In this document: positions 1 to 11,160 of the stretch, one piece after another
How the letters are laid out: each line of letters starts with the position of its first letter
Position numbering within the stretch: position 1 is the first letter of the stretch
The notes under the pieces: generated by a model
Told to the model about the DNA's origin: nothing
Database searches by the model: none
What the model saw: only the letters and a program-made list of their open reading frames with translations
Source: Hordeum vulgare subsp. vulgare
Lineage: Eukaryota; Streptophyta; Magnoliopsida; Poales; Poaceae
DNA: 64,000 nt
Reading direction: 5' to 3'
Assembly: GCF_904849725.1 (NCBI RefSeq)
Contig: NC_058523.1
Coordinates: 169,552,689-169,616,688 of the forward strand
Translations under genes and position numbers: made by a program

Positions 1-1420
1 GCATTGTCCCTTCTCTCTTTTTCTCTCTTTTTTATTTGGGCTCTTAGGCCTCTTTTTTCTCTCTTTTCTCTTTTTTTGGGCTCTTCGGCCTCTTTTATTT
101 ATTTCCTCACATGGGACAATGCTCTAAAAATGATGATCATCACACTTTTATTTACTCACAGCTCAAAGCTTAGAACGATGATGACTCTATAGGAAATGCC
201 TCCGGCAGTGTACCGGGATGTGCAACGATCTAGCTTGGCGTATGACGTTGAAACATCTCGCTAGCTATCTTACGATCATGCAATGGCAATATGAGAGTGA
301 CGACACAAGTCATGATACGGAACGGTGGGAGTTGCATGGCAATATATCTCGGAATGGCTATGAAAATGCCATAGTAGGTAGGTATGGTGGCTGTTTTGAG
401 GAAGGCATATGGTGGGTTTGTGTACCGGCGAAAGTTGCGCGGCACTAGAGAGGCTAGCAAAATTATCTAGCTCGAAAGATATAAGTGAAGCACTATGAGC
501 ATTCTAGCAAAATCATGATGAGTGCATGTCTGTCTCTCTCAAAAAGGTGTGCAGCAAGGAAGATTGTTACACAACAAAAAGAAAAGACTCCTACGGTACA
601 AGACCCTCCAAGCAAAACACATATCATGTGGTGAATAAAAATATAGCTCCAAGTAAAGTTACCGATCGATTGGAGACGAAAGAGGGGATCCCTTCCCGGG
701 GCATCCCCAAGCTTAGGTTTTTTGGTGTCCTTGAATTTGTCTTGGTATGCCTTGGGCATCGCCAAGCTTTAGCTATTTCCACTCCTTATCTCTTTGTCCA
801 TGAGAACATCACCCAAAACTTGAAAACTTCACAACAAAAAACTTAAACAGAAACTCGTGATAACATTAGCACAAGAAAACAAACTACCACTTCTTTTGGT
901 ACTGTAGCAAACTTGAATTCTATCTATATTGGTGTTGGGCTACTGTATTCTCACTTTTCCATGGGTAGTACCCCCCATACTAACCATAGTTTCATCAAAA
1001 GAAGCAACCAACTCAACAAAACAGAATCTGTCAAAAACAGACCTGTCTGTAGAAATTTGTATACTTCATATACTTCTGGTACCTCAAAAATTCTGAACAA
1101 TTACGACTGCCTGGGAAAAAGGCATATCAACCAGAAGCAAAAAGAATCAACTCAAAAGCTCTTTCTGAATAAAAACGAAAAATCATCTCGTGAGCGAAAA
1201 GTTTTTGTCTTTTTCCAGCAGGATCAAACAACCATTACCAAGACTAGTCATAAAGGTTTTGCTTGGCTCAAACACAAAAAGAAACACAAAAAAACACAAT
1301 CACAACAGAATTATGATGGTGTGGACGCAACAAAACAGAAAGAAAAAGATAAGTTCGTTGGGTTGCCTCCCAACAAGCGCTATTGTTTAACGCCGTTAGC
1401 TAGGCATAAAAGCGATAGAA
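1..1420 (-). other. Non-coding internal tail of the Gypsy element
   Basis: No credible coding frame. On the minus strand it begins with a 'tgttgggaggcaacccaac'-like string and contains two polypurine-like modules, AAGCTTGGGGATGC (701-714) and AAGCTTGGCGATGC (756-769), like those in the element at 8119. The far left end (1-110) is pyrimidine-rich, with repeated 'tctcttt' and 'gggctctt.ggcctctttt' units. The open frames here are chance frames. Confidence 0.55.
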
Positions 1421-2564
1421 TCACGTATCGTCGTCTTTGGTGCTCAAACCATAAGTGGCCCTCGTCATGGATTCATAAGGCAATCTTATTTTCTTTCTAG
1501 GAAAGTTCTCCATGACCTTCTTTAAAGGAAATTGAAAACTAATATTTCCTTCCTTCATATCGATGATAGCAACGATAGTCCTTAGGAAAGGTCTACCAAG
1601 AATAATAGGGCATGTAGGATTGCAATCAATGTCAAGCACAATGAAATCCACGGGTACATAGTTCCTATTTGCAATAAGGAGAACATCATTGATCCTTCCC
1701 ATGGGTTTCTTGGCAGTAGAATCCGCAAGATGCAAATTAAGAGAACACTCTTCAATCTCATTAAAACCTAGAACATCACATAAAGACTTTGGAATTGCGG
1801 AAACACTAGCACCCAAATCACACAAAGCATTGCATTCATAGTTTTTGTTTTTGTTTTTGATAGTAGGTTCCCAATCATCATGAAGCTTTCTAGGGATAGA
1901 GACTTCCAATTAAAGTTTCTCTTCAAGAGATTTTTGTCATGGCTTCGACGATATGATCGGTAAAGGCCTTGTTTTGGCTATAAGCGTGTGGAGAGTTTAA
2001 CATGGATTGCCTCAAGGAAATGCATTCAATCAAGGAGCAACTATCATAATTGAATTCCTTGAAATCCATGGTTGTAATTTCATTACTACTCAAAGTTTTA
2101 ATACCTTCTACTATACTTTCAATGCTTTTAGCATCAAGATAGATGGACTCCGAATCATTGGGGCACTTTTCAACCAAAGTGGATTCATATCCAGCCCCAT
2201 AATCATTAGGTTTGTCACAAGAAAACAAAGATTCAATGGGAGTCACACCAAGGACTTTAAGATCTTCGTGATTCTCATCACTAGTTTCAGGTTTAGCAGC
2301 CATTTTATTGACTAAGGTAGCCTGCTTATCAGAAATCTGGCCTACCAACTTTTCAAGACGAGCAAACTTAGAATTTAGTGCAAGGAATTATTTGGCCATA
2401 TCATCAACTTCTCTACTCGTAAAAGCCAGAAAAGAATTTTGCTCATTCAGTTCTCTACGAAAGTAACTGTTGTATTCAAACTGTGTAGACATGAAGCCTT
2501 TAACACTAGTTTCAATCTCTTCTAACTTCGCATAGTGAGCATCAAAATCCCTTGGTTGGGCCAT
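1421..2564 (-). pseudogene. gag-like region and retroviral-type aspartic protease, broken
   Basis: Three minus-strand frames lie in series: an ATG at 2564 running to 2388, then 2348-1923, then 1909-1421, separated by stops and frame changes. The last carries the aspartic protease signature of Athila-like plant Gypsy elements: CDLGASVSAIPKSL near residues 30-43, where the usual D-S/T-G-A is D-L-G-A, and PIILGRPFLRT near residues 100-110. The first two are acidic and gag-like, with no clear zinc knuckle. A protease would mature Gag inside the virus-like particle. Here it is a relic: the stops are not bridged and no pol follows. Assignment to the Athila clade rests on the protease motifs only. 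Confidence 0.7.
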
Positions 2565-2740
2565 TCGGATTTTAGCTGGCAGACAAGCGGGCAAAGAGCA
2601 AGCGAGAAAAAGGGCGAACGAAAAGGCAAACGAAAAAGGCAAATTGTGAACTGGGGAGAGGAAGACGAGAGGCAACTGGCGAACAAAGTAAATGCAAGAG
2701 ATGAGTTTGCACACCTACTTGGATGAGTTCTTGACTTGAT

Positions 2741-2760
2741 CCTCCCCAGCAATGGCGCCA
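2741..2760 (-). other. Primer binding site, tRNA-Asp type
   Basis: Minus strand TGGCGCCATTGCTGGGGAGG lies ten bases after the LTR end. It matches the complement of the plant tRNA-Asp 3' end (TGGCGCCGTTGCCGGGGA) apart from two transitions. It fixes the orientation of the element. Confidence 0.8.
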
Positions 2761-2770
2761 GAAATTCTTT

Positions 2771-4321
2771 TGCTACGGCAACAAAAGTCCTTCCTCGGCA
2801 ACGCCAGGAATTCTTCTTGCTACTTCTCTTGCTTGCGTTGGTTTTTCCCTTGAAGAGGAAAGGGTGATGCAGCACAGGAGCAATAAGTATTTCCCTCAGT
2901 TTGAGAACCAAGGTATCAATCCAGTAGGAGAATCTCATCAAGTCCAGAGTACCGGCGCAAACACAAAAGAGCTTGCACCCAACGCTATAAAGGGGTTGTC
3001 AATCCCTTCAACATTGATTGCAAAGTGAGATTTGAAGGCGAAAAGTGCAACGAAGAAAAAGTGTAAGGCTGAAAATATGGTGTGGAGTAGACCCGGGGGC
3101 CATAGTGTTCACTAGAGGCTTCTCTCAAAATAGCAAATATCACGGTGGTTGAACAAATTACTGTCGAGCAATTGATAGAACCGCGCAAAGTCATGATGAT
3201 ATCTAACGCAATGGTCATACATATAGGCATCACGTCTGAGACAAGTAGACCGATACTTTCTGCATCTACTACTATTACTCCATACATCAACCGCTATCCA
3301 GCATGCATCTAGTGTATTGAGTTCATGACGAACAGAGTAACGCCTTAAGCAAGATGACATGATGTAGAGGGATAATCTCAAACCAATGATGAAAACCCCA
3401 TCTTTTTACCCTTGATGGCAACAACATGATGCATGCCTCGCTACCCCTTCTATCACTGGGTGAGGTCACCGCATGGTATGAACCCAAAACCAAGAACTTC
3501 TCCCATTGCAAGAATCATAGATCTAGTTGGCCAAACAAAACCCACAACTCAAAGAGAATTACAAGGATATTAAATCATGCATAAGAGAGATCAGAAGAAA
3601 CTCAAATAAGATTCATAGATAATTTGATCATAAATCCAGAATTCATCGGATCTCGACAAACACACCGCAAAAGTAGATTACATCGGATAGATCTTCATGA
3701 AGATCATGGACAACTTTGTATTGAAGATCCAAGAGAGAGAATAAGCCATCTAGCTACTAGCTATGGACCTGTAGGTCTATGGTGAACTACTCACGCATCA
3801 TCGGAGAGGTCATGGTGTTGATGAAAAAGCCCTCCGTATCCGAATCCCCCCTCCGGTAGGGCACCAGAACGTGCCCCAGATGGGATCTTGCGGAGACAAA
3901 AGCTTGCGGCGGTGGAAAGTACTTTCGATGATCTCCTGATTTTTTATGGGATTTTAGGGAATATATAGGCGCAAAACCTAGGACAGAGGTGGCCCAGGGA
4001 GCCCACAAGCCAGGGAGGCGCGGGCCCCCTAGCCGTGCCATGAGAGCTTGTGGGGTCCCTACAGGCCCCTGCCCTGATTCTCCGGCTTCTCGATCTTTTC
4101 TGTTTCGAAAAAATCTTTTTGGCAGTTTCATTCCGTTTGGACTCCGTTCAAAATCCTCCTCTGAAAGGGGTCAAAAAGATAGAAAAAACATGAACTACCA
4201 CTTGGCACTAAGTTAATAAGTTAGTCCCAAAAAATATTTAAAAGGCATGCAAAACATCCAAAGTTTGACAAGATAATAGCATGAAACCATCAAAAATTAT
4301 AGATACGTTGGAGACGTATCA
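2771..4321 (-). repeat. 5' LTR of the minus-strand Gypsy element
   Basis: The LTR starts (minus strand) with TGATACGTCTCCAACGTATC at 4321 and ends with TTGCCGTAGCA at 2771. It is closely similar to the solo LTR at 53171-54759, which fixes both ends. A TATA-like TATATATT lies near 3960-3970 on the minus strand. Just inside the 3' end is a primer-site-like sequence, TGGCGTTGCCGAGGAA (2806 to 2791), in addition to the real primer site outside the LTR. ORFs inside the LTR are not genes. Confidence 0.85.
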
Positions 4322-5823
4322 GATGTGTTTCAGAAATTTTATCTCGTTCAACAACATGTTGAACACCTCTTTGATTGTAAAATTCTAGCCATGCAAACCG
4401 ATTGGGGTGGTGAATACCAAAAACTTAATTATGTTTTTGAGCGCATTGGCATCACCCATCTTGTTTCTTCCCCTCATGCTCATCAACAGAATGGATCCAC
4501 TAAATGGAAACATAGACATAATGTCAACTTTGGTTCATCCCTTCTTGCTCATGCTTTCATGCCGTTGAAATTTTGGGATGAGGCATTGCTTACCATGGTC
4601 TATCTTATAAACAGTACTCCTAGTCGAGTCATCAATAACCAAACTCATCTAGAGCGCCTTTTCGGTACTAAACCAAACTACATGTTCCTTTGTATTTTTG
4701 GTTATGTGGTGTGGCCATATTTACGTCCCTTCAACAAACATAACATACTCCTATTGCAAACAATGCGTGTTCTTAGGATACAACAACCTCCACAAAGGGT
4801 ACAAATGTCCAGAGGTCTACTCTCGTCATGTTTATATTTCACAGGATGTAGTTTTTGATGAACATGTGTTTTCCTTTGCCACATTACACCCTAATGTCGG
4901 TGCCCAATTTCGCAAATAACTACTCATACTTCCATCCCATCTACTACATATGTCGTATTTTGTACGAGGAGTGTAGTAGATTATTACCATATGTCTATGT
5001 CTCATAACTTTGCTGCAAGTGTGCAGGAAGTTGGCAAAGAAATTGGCAAAAATTCCTTTGATTTTATGCAGCGAAAAGACACAACAACAGAAAAATGGTG
5101 CACACGATCCAAGCTTCAATCCTGGAGTTGATTCTAGCGGGTGCTTTTCCTCACGATCTCGCACTGTTGCCGCATCAAGCGCATCTCCTTCAGAATCCGC
5201 CCCAGCGCCACGCGAGCTAGCTGTTTTGTCCCCTGATCAATCCTCGCCGAAGACCGAGGCGACCAGGCCACCCGCACGTGAGGCCGATCAGTCCGCCACT
5301 CCATGTGATCCATGTGGCCTTGATGCGAGTCTACAGTTGGGGCGGTAGTTCTCCCTCACCCGATCGCTCGCCTCCCGCCACCCAAGAACTGCCATATGGC
5401 AGTTCTGGAGAGGATCTATGCTCGCTGGCTTCTGATTCGTTCCACGCGAATGCTGGTGGATCGTCTATGGCTGGCGGATCAACTGTTTCATCTCATTCAA
5501 ATCAGCTGAAAAATAGCTTGCTCGTCCACATCCACCCCCTCCTGCATGCCTACATACCAGGTCACAAAGTGGTATTGCAAAACCTAGCATTTATAAAGAT
5601 GGATGTGTTCATTGGGAATATTTTTGTGCCACTAGTGATCCAGAAAATTTGGGCGAGACAATGGGCATGGTCTTAAGCTTGGTAAGTAATACTCAGTGTT
5701 AGTAAGTGTCTTCTCAAATGCAGACTGGGCAGGATGTTTGAACGATAGGAGATGAACATGTGGATTTGCAGTGTTTTTGGGGAGTATCTTAGCTTCCTGG
5801 AGTGCTTGCAAGCAAGCTAGTGT
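4322..5823 (+). mobile_element. Ty1/copia fragment, copy A (integrase plus linker)
   Basis: Integrase core (4325-4918) followed by the Ser/Pro-rich linker that normally joins integrase to reverse transcriptase in Copia (about 4919-5520). Its left side is cut by the Gypsy LTR ending at 4321. On the right it is broken by CACTA at 5824. The stretch 5685-5823 is not clearly Copia and I cannot assign it. No LTR of this element is in the window. Confidence 0.75.
4325..4918 (+). pseudogene. Copia integrase fragment, copy A
   Basis: The frame covers the second and third parts of the catalytic core: MQTDWGGEY (second catalytic Asp), then HAHQQNG, then the RNA-binding-like KHRH segment, then the conserved FWDEA and PSRVI blocks. 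In copy A the motif reads NGSTKWKHRH where copy B has NGSTERKHRH, so the catalytic Glu is replaced by Lys. A frameshift near 4745-4790 moves the C-terminal part (KGYKCPEVYSRHVYIS, VVFDEHVFSFATLHPN) to another frame. The N-terminal third is missing because the Gypsy LTR inserted at 4321. Integrase would join the cDNA to host DNA; this copy cannot. Confidence 0.85.
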
Positions 5824-5869
5824 CACTTGTAGAAATTAGAGCTTTCATCCTAGCACCGATCGAGCATTA

Positions 5870-6110
5870 GTCGCAGTCGCTTTATGAACCGGGACTAATG
5901 CTAGCATTAGTCTCGGTTCGAACGGCTAGGAGAGGATGGGAGGCACTACCATCTTTATTCCCGGTTGGTGTCACCAACCCGGACTAAAGGGGCTATGGCA
6001 GGAGCGACACCCTTTCGTCCCGTTTGGTTTCTCCAACCGGGATAAAATGTTCGTCTTTAGTCCCGGTTTTAGGCACCAACCGAAACTAAAAATTTGCCTA
6101 CATATACCCC
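5870..6110. repeat. CACTA subterminal repeats
   Basis: Units of the type 'tagtcccggtt' and its inverse 'aaccgggactaa' occur repeatedly in both orientations: near 5915-5960, 5965-5990, 6020-6045 and 6055-6090. Such short subterminal repeats are the usual transposase-binding sites of CACTA elements. The same array is in copy B at about 35925-36150. Confidence 0.7.
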
Positions 6111-6314
6111 ACCACGTCCCAGTTACTTTTGTATTTTAGTTACTTGTATATTATTGTTTGTTATTATATAATGCCATGGTTTTGATATAGGCCCCCGTTA
6201 TCTCTCGTCCGGTCTATGATTCAGATGTGCTATATTACCTTTTATAACTATTTGTTTCATTTCGTGGTTATGACAATTATGCGGACCAACTTGACATAGA
6301 TATTTTTTATCTAG

Positions 6315-6569
6315 GAGGTATGTGAACCGGAAATTGCAACTGACACTCTTGTCGAGAGGTTAAACTTAGTTGAAAAAGAAAATGATGTTTTAAAATAAAA
6401 ATTGAAAAGAATTGAAGAAGAGAAGATGGAATTGGAGTTGTATGTTTTCGATGTCATCGATGATCACAAGATCAAGATAGATGCGATGCGTTTGAAGATT
6501 AGAAAGATTAGAAAATATGCCATTAATAAAGAGGCTTGGTATCATTATGTTGTTGGATCAATTATTTAG
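6315..6569 (+). pseudogene. CACTA coiled-coil ORF exon, copy A, with nonsense codon
   Basis: An 85-codon frame beginning just after a splice-acceptor-like 'ttttttatctag' and ending TAG at 6567-6569. It encodes a charged helix (VEKENDVL, RIEEEKMELELY, DAMRLKIRKIRKYAINKE) typical of a coiled coil, then a WYHYVVGSII segment. Copy A has an in-frame TAA at 6396-6398. Copy B (36370-36624) is open. No ATG is in frame at the start, so it is probably a downstream exon. It lies between the subterminal repeats and the transposase. Its role is unknown; a DNA-binding accessory protein is a guess by analogy with En/Spm TNPA. Confidence 0.55.
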
Positions 6570-6769
6570 TTGCGATTCTGATCACATTTGTTGTTGCATT
6601 TAAATGTTTTACATAGTTGTATGTTAGTTTCAATGTATGTCAGTTTCATCAACTATGTATGAACTCTCTGTATTTGTTTTTGTAATAGGAACATTTGATC
6701 ACTACTGTAGTTTGGTTCTAATGTGATGATGAACTTGTATTAATTTGGCCATTTCTATATTCATGATGT

Positions 6770-8030
6770 CTTGTAATGGTTTTTGATATAATTGACTACA
6801 TAATACAAATGAACCAGCAATGCATGTATGGTGATCCACGCACTACTGAGTACATTACGGGCCTGCATAATTTTATCTACGTGGCTGAGGCAAACAGTCA
6901 GAATGGTTTAATGTATTGTCCATGTGTTGTGTGTGAGAATACGAAGGATTATTCTTCCTCGAAAACCCTTCAGCTCCACCTGTTTAGGTTCGGTTTCATG
7001 ACCCACTACAATTGTTGGACCAAGCATGGATAAAGAGGGTTTATGATGCAAGACAATGAAGAAGAATAGGATGATGACAACTATCCTATGTCCCGTGAAT
7101 ACGGTGATACTGCAACGGGGGAAGCTGAAGATCAAGAGGCACCAGAAGTGCCCGCTAATGATGATCTTCACCGGGTCATTGTTGAGACACATATAGAATG
7201 CGATAGTGAAAGGGATAAGTTGAAGTTCGGTTGCATGTTAGAGGATCACAAAAAGGGGTTATACCCAAATTGCTAAGATGGCAACAGAAAGCTCGGTACC
7301 ACACTCGAATTGCTGCAATGGAAGGTAGAGAGTGGTGTACCTCACAAGGGATTTCAGAAGCTACTGGAAATAATGAAGACGAAGCTTCCAAATGATAACG
7401 AATTGCCTGACAGTTCATATGAAGCAAATGATACATGCATGCCCTAATGACTACATCCTCTAGCACGGTGTGGAGCATGAGAATTTGAATATATTCCCGG
7501 TATGTGGTGCATTGCGGTATAACATCAGACGAGATGACCCTGGTGATGTTGAGGGCCAGCACCCCAGGAAGAGGCTTCCTACCAAGGTGATGTGATATGC
7601 TCCTATAATACCAGAGTTAAAACGTCTTTTAAGAAACAAAGAGCATGCCAAGTTGTTGCGATGGCACAAAGAAGACCGTAAGAAAAATGAGATGTTGAAG
7701 TGGACAAAAATTGAGAGAAAGTGGTCGAAGTTTGTAGATAACACAAGGAACTTATGGTTTGGTTTAAGTGCACATGGGATATCAAAGGTGTACGTGTGTG
7801 GGATGAGTACAAACAATAGGAATTTGACCTACGAGCGTTGCTGTTTGTAACAATCAATGATTGGCCTGCTCTTAGTAACCTTTCAGGGCACACAAACTAG
7901 GGATACAATGCAAGCACACACTGTTTAGATGACACTAAAAGCATATATTTGGTCAAATGTAAGAAGAATGTGTACCTGGGACATTGTTGATTTCTTCCAA
8001 GCACGCATCCCTTAAGAAAGAAAGGCAAGC
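6770..8030 (+). pseudogene. CACTA transposase, N-terminal part, copy A
   Basis: Frames from 6776 on carry the zinc-finger-like transposase-associated segment (MYGDPRTTEYITGLHNF, then YCPCVVCENTKDYSS, with paired Cys and His), an acidic spacer (about 7050-7260), then CPNDYIL, VCGALRYNIRRDD, the RNKEHAKLLRWHKED block and DNTRNLWFGLS, which belong to the En/Spm transposase family. Several stops and frame changes are present. A deletion of about 200 bp relative to copy B removes the segment after WFGLS, and a smaller one removes about 40 bp near 7430. The frame is lost at 8035, where a Copia LTR entered. The protein would cut and rejoin transposon ends; this copy is dead. Confidence 0.8.
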
Positions 8031-8118
8031 ATTTTGAAAGTGCCTTATATTGACTAGAGGGAGGGGGTGAATAGGCAATTTTTATGAATTCTTTACTAAT
8101 GAAATTCCTTGTGAGGAA

Positions 8119-10170
8119 TGATACGCCTCCAACATATCTATTATTTTTGCTTGTTCCATGTTATTATATTATCATTCTTGGATGTTTTATAATCATTTTA
8201 CTACAACTTTATATTATTGTTTGGGACTAACCTATTAATGGTTGCAAAATTTAACAAGTTCTTGTTTCACACTTTGATTTGTAGGAATTAATTAGAAATT
8301 TTGAAAAAATGCAAAAGGAGCCTTGTTGGAGGACTCTGACTCTCCTGAAATCTGTCCACAAACAGTTTTTAAAGATCGTTAATTTGACCCTCGAAGACGG
8401 GTTCGTATGCGATCCGAAAAATGCTAAAACTAGGAAAGTGCATGTAATTTTATGGCAATGATTATGGACTACAAATTCGTCCAAAACGGGTTCGTATGCG
8501 ATCTAGAGACCCGTTTTACCGAAGGAAAATATCTGATTATGGGATCACGAGAATTGTTGACGTGATTATGCGATCTAGAGACCCGTTTTACCATAGGAAA
8601 ATATCTGATTATGGGATCACGAGAATTGTTGACGTGATTAAGTCCAACTCTTAACATATCTGATATATTCGGCCAAGCCACGACTTTCGAAACTCATGAG
8701 GGCCTTGAGGACCCCTAGGAAGGTTCTAGAGGTGCCCGAGAGCCATTGGATCAAGGGTCCATCCATCGGAGGGCCATAGAGCACCACACAGCCACATATA
8801 AGAAGAGAAAAACCAAAATTTTGGTAGAGCCACCAAGAGCCACGAATTTGCCTCTCCCTTGGCAGCCGCGAAGAAGGTAGAGTCTCCTTTGTTGCAGCAC
8901 CAAGACCAAGGAAGAAGGAGGGGCAAGGGGCCGCCGGCCATAGCCACCGCCGCCGCCCGTCGCCGGTGCCCTGGCCGCCATCGCCTCCATCTCTTCGGGG
9001 CTGCATCTCTCCATCAACAAATCTCTCTTTCTCACCATGATAATATGTGAGTAATCCTCCTCGGGGCCGACGGCATGTACTAGTAGCTATGTGTTCAACC
9101 TCTCTCTCTCGTGTTCTTGAGATGGCACGATCTTGATGTATCACGAGCTTTATTAATATAGATGAATCATATGGAGTTTTCCCCTCTCTATCTTCTTGTG
9201 ATGAATGGAGTTTTCCCTCTGAAGTTTTCTTATCGGACTGAGTCTTTAAGGATTTGAGAACACTTGATGTATGTCTTGCGATGGGATATATGTGGTGACA
9301 ACGGGATGTTCTATTTATCCACTTGGTGTACATTTTGGTGATCAACTTATGGGTTCCGTGACCTTGGTAATCTAGGCATAGGGGTTGGCACATGTTTTCG
9401 TCTTGACTTTCCTGCAGAAACTTTGGGGCACTCTTTGAAGTTCTTTGTGTTCGATTGAACATGATGAATCTGAAATTATGTGATGCATATTCTATAATCA
9501 TGCCCATGGGTACTTGTGATGACATTGGAGTATCTAGGTGACATTAGGGTTTTGTTTGATGTGTATCTTAAGGTGTTATTTCAGTATGAACTCTAGGGAT
9601 GTTCGTGACACTTATAGGGATAGCTCATAAGATTGATCAGAAAAGATAACTTTGAAGTGGTTTCGTACCCTACAATAATTTATTTGTTTGTTATCCGCTA
9701 TTTATGACTTTGGAGTGAACTCTTTGTCACACGTGAGGGATTTATATATGATTCAACTATGTTAGTATTGTTGAGAGAACTTGCACTAGTGAAAGTATGG
9801 ACCGTAGGCCTTGTATCCAAGCATTTATACAACATTTTGCTCGTTGTTTACCATTTGTTACCTTTCTGTTTTTATAATTTCAGATTACAAAAACCTATAT
9901 CTACCATGCATATTGCACTTGTATCACCATCTCTTCGCCCAACTAGTGCACCTATAAAATTCACCATTGTATTGGTGTGTTGGGGACACAAGAGACTCTT
10001 TGTTATTTGATTGCAGGGTTGCTTGAGAGAGACCATCGTCATCCTACGACTCCCATGGATTGATAAACCTTAGGTCATCCACTTGAGGGAAACTTGATAT
10101 TGCCCTACAAAACTCTGCGCTTGGAGGCCCAACGCGAGTCTACAAGAAGAAGTTCGTGTAATAGAGATCA
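8119..10170 (+). repeat. 5' LTR of the non-autonomous Gypsy element
   Basis: 2052 bp, ending in 'gagatca' at 10170. It aligns along its length with the 3' LTR; the main length difference is a private 72-bp tandem duplication at 8496-8639. A TATA-like 'acatataag' is near 8793 (near 14830 in the 3' LTR), followed by a G/C-rich leader with CCGCC repeats. The long minus-strand frame over 8638-9525 is non-coding. Confidence 0.85.
8496..8639. repeat. 72-bp tandem duplication inside the 5' LTR
   Basis: Two units, 8496-8567 and 8568-8639, each starting 'atgcgatctagagacccg' and ending 'gttgacgtgatt', with two visible differences. The 3' LTR has one unit (about 14608-14679), so the duplication is younger than the insertion. 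Confidence 0.9.
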
Positions 10171-10180
10171 AGCTCTTCTC

Positions 10181-10260
10181 TAGCGCTGTTGCCGGGGAGG
10201 TTAGGTAAGCGGCACTCACATCTTGTCGACGAAGCTCTTTTATGGCGCCGTTGCCGGTGA
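10181..10260 (+). other. Two tandem tRNA-Asp primer binding sites
   Basis: The first site, TAGCGCTGTTGCCGGGGAGG (10181-10200), lies ten bases after the LTR. The second, TGGCGCCGTTGCCGGTGA (10243-10260), differs from the tRNA-Asp complement at one base. Each is preceded by a 'gaagctctt'/'caagctctt' string, so a module of about 60 bp appears duplicated. The distal site is the better match. Confidence 0.75.
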
Positions 10261-10454
10261 GGTGAGTGCTTGAAAGTATATATTAATTTCGATCTAGCAA
10301 TTAAATCTTTTAGTTTCTTATTTTTCACTAGTTTGGTTTTATAAAATAAAACTAAAAAATGGAGTTTAGGTTGCATCATTTGTATCTTCTTTATAATGTC
10401 TTTCGTGAAAATAAGCATTCGAAAAAATGTGCTCAATCAGTAGAGGAATAAATT

Positions 10455-11160
10455 ATGAATATACTTGATGAGAATTCCTTGAATGATGAGCACGATAGAA
10501 ATATTGTTAGTATGAATTCTCTGAATATTCATGATGCTAATGATATACAAAGCCACAAGCTTGGGGATGCTATGTTTGATGAATATGATATTTTTACTCC
10601 CCAAGTTTTGATGAGCAAAACTATTATGATGATGGCATGCCTCATATCTATGATGATTATTGCGATGACATGTATGCTATAAAGAGTGATAGTAACCATG
10701 AAACTTCTCATCATGATTTTAATACTAAATGTGGTTATGTCAATCAAGTGTCTCATGATAATTAGTTTGTTGAGTTTGCTCACACTACTTTGAATGAGAA
10801 GAAGTTTGCTTATGTGGAAAGTGATAAATTTTCTATGCTTTTAGATCATGAAAAGAATGCTTTATGTGCTGGTTATATTGTTAAATTCCTTCAAGATGCT
10901 ACTAAAAAATGTTATGAGGGAGGAATATATGCTTGTTGGAATTGCAATAATATCAAGTTTCCTCTCTATGTGTTCAAAGTTTTGAAGTTATGCTTGTTTT
11001 GCCTTCCTATGCTAGTTGATTCTTGCTCCCGTAAATTGTTTGTTGACAAAACCCTATTCATAGGAAGTGGGTAAGACTTAAATGTGCTTTTCATGAGATT
11101 CGTGATGCTCTTTTGCATGTTATAATTATTATTCCTATGTGAGCATCATTGAAATCATCA
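10455..11160 (+). pseudogene. Degenerate coding-like remnant of a non-autonomous Gypsy element
   Basis: Short frames (10455-10682, 10790-11074) with runs of Asp/His/Met and a Cys-rich segment (YACWNCNN, KLCLFCLPM). They sit where gag/protease remnants lie in the related element at 1421-2564 and end before the same 'gcgtttgttgggagacaac' string (11185). I cannot recognise a domain. It may be decayed gag or simply conserved non-coding sequence. Confidence 0.35.

Larger units (their letters stand above)
1..4321 (-). mobile_element. Gypsy LTR retrotransposon, 5' part, non-autonomous
   Basis: Read on the minus strand, an LTR (4321 to 2771) is followed by a tRNA-Asp type primer binding site, broken gag-like frames, a protease-like domain and a long non-coding tail that runs off the window. 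No reverse transcriptase or integrase is visible in the 2.7 kb after the primer site. The tail just after the protease frame has the words seen at the same place in the element at 8119 (a 'gttgggaggcaaccc'-like string near 1360-1375, and AAGCTTGGGGATGC at 701-714), so the two are related. It inserted into the integrase of Copia copy A: the flank starting at 4322 matches 21009 onward in copy B. The other LTR lies outside the window, so the TSD cannot be checked. Confidence 0.8.
5824..8034 (+). mobile_element. CACTA (En/Spm) DNA transposon, 5' part, copy A
   Basis: Starts with the degenerate terminal inverted repeat CACTTGTAGAAA at 5824, then a subterminal region rich in 'TTTAGTCCCGGTTGG' palindromes, a coiled-coil exon and a transposase region. 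It is broken at 8035 where the Maximus-like LTR begins (TGAAAGTGCC). The other terminus is not in the window, so no 3-bp TSD can be shown. Copy B at 35878 has a better TIR (CAGTAGTAGAAAA). Confidence 0.8.

Noticed and set aside
8638..9525. 295-aa minus-strand ORF
   Set aside because: Falls inside the 5' LTR of the Gypsy element and is broken in the 3' LTR; chance frame.
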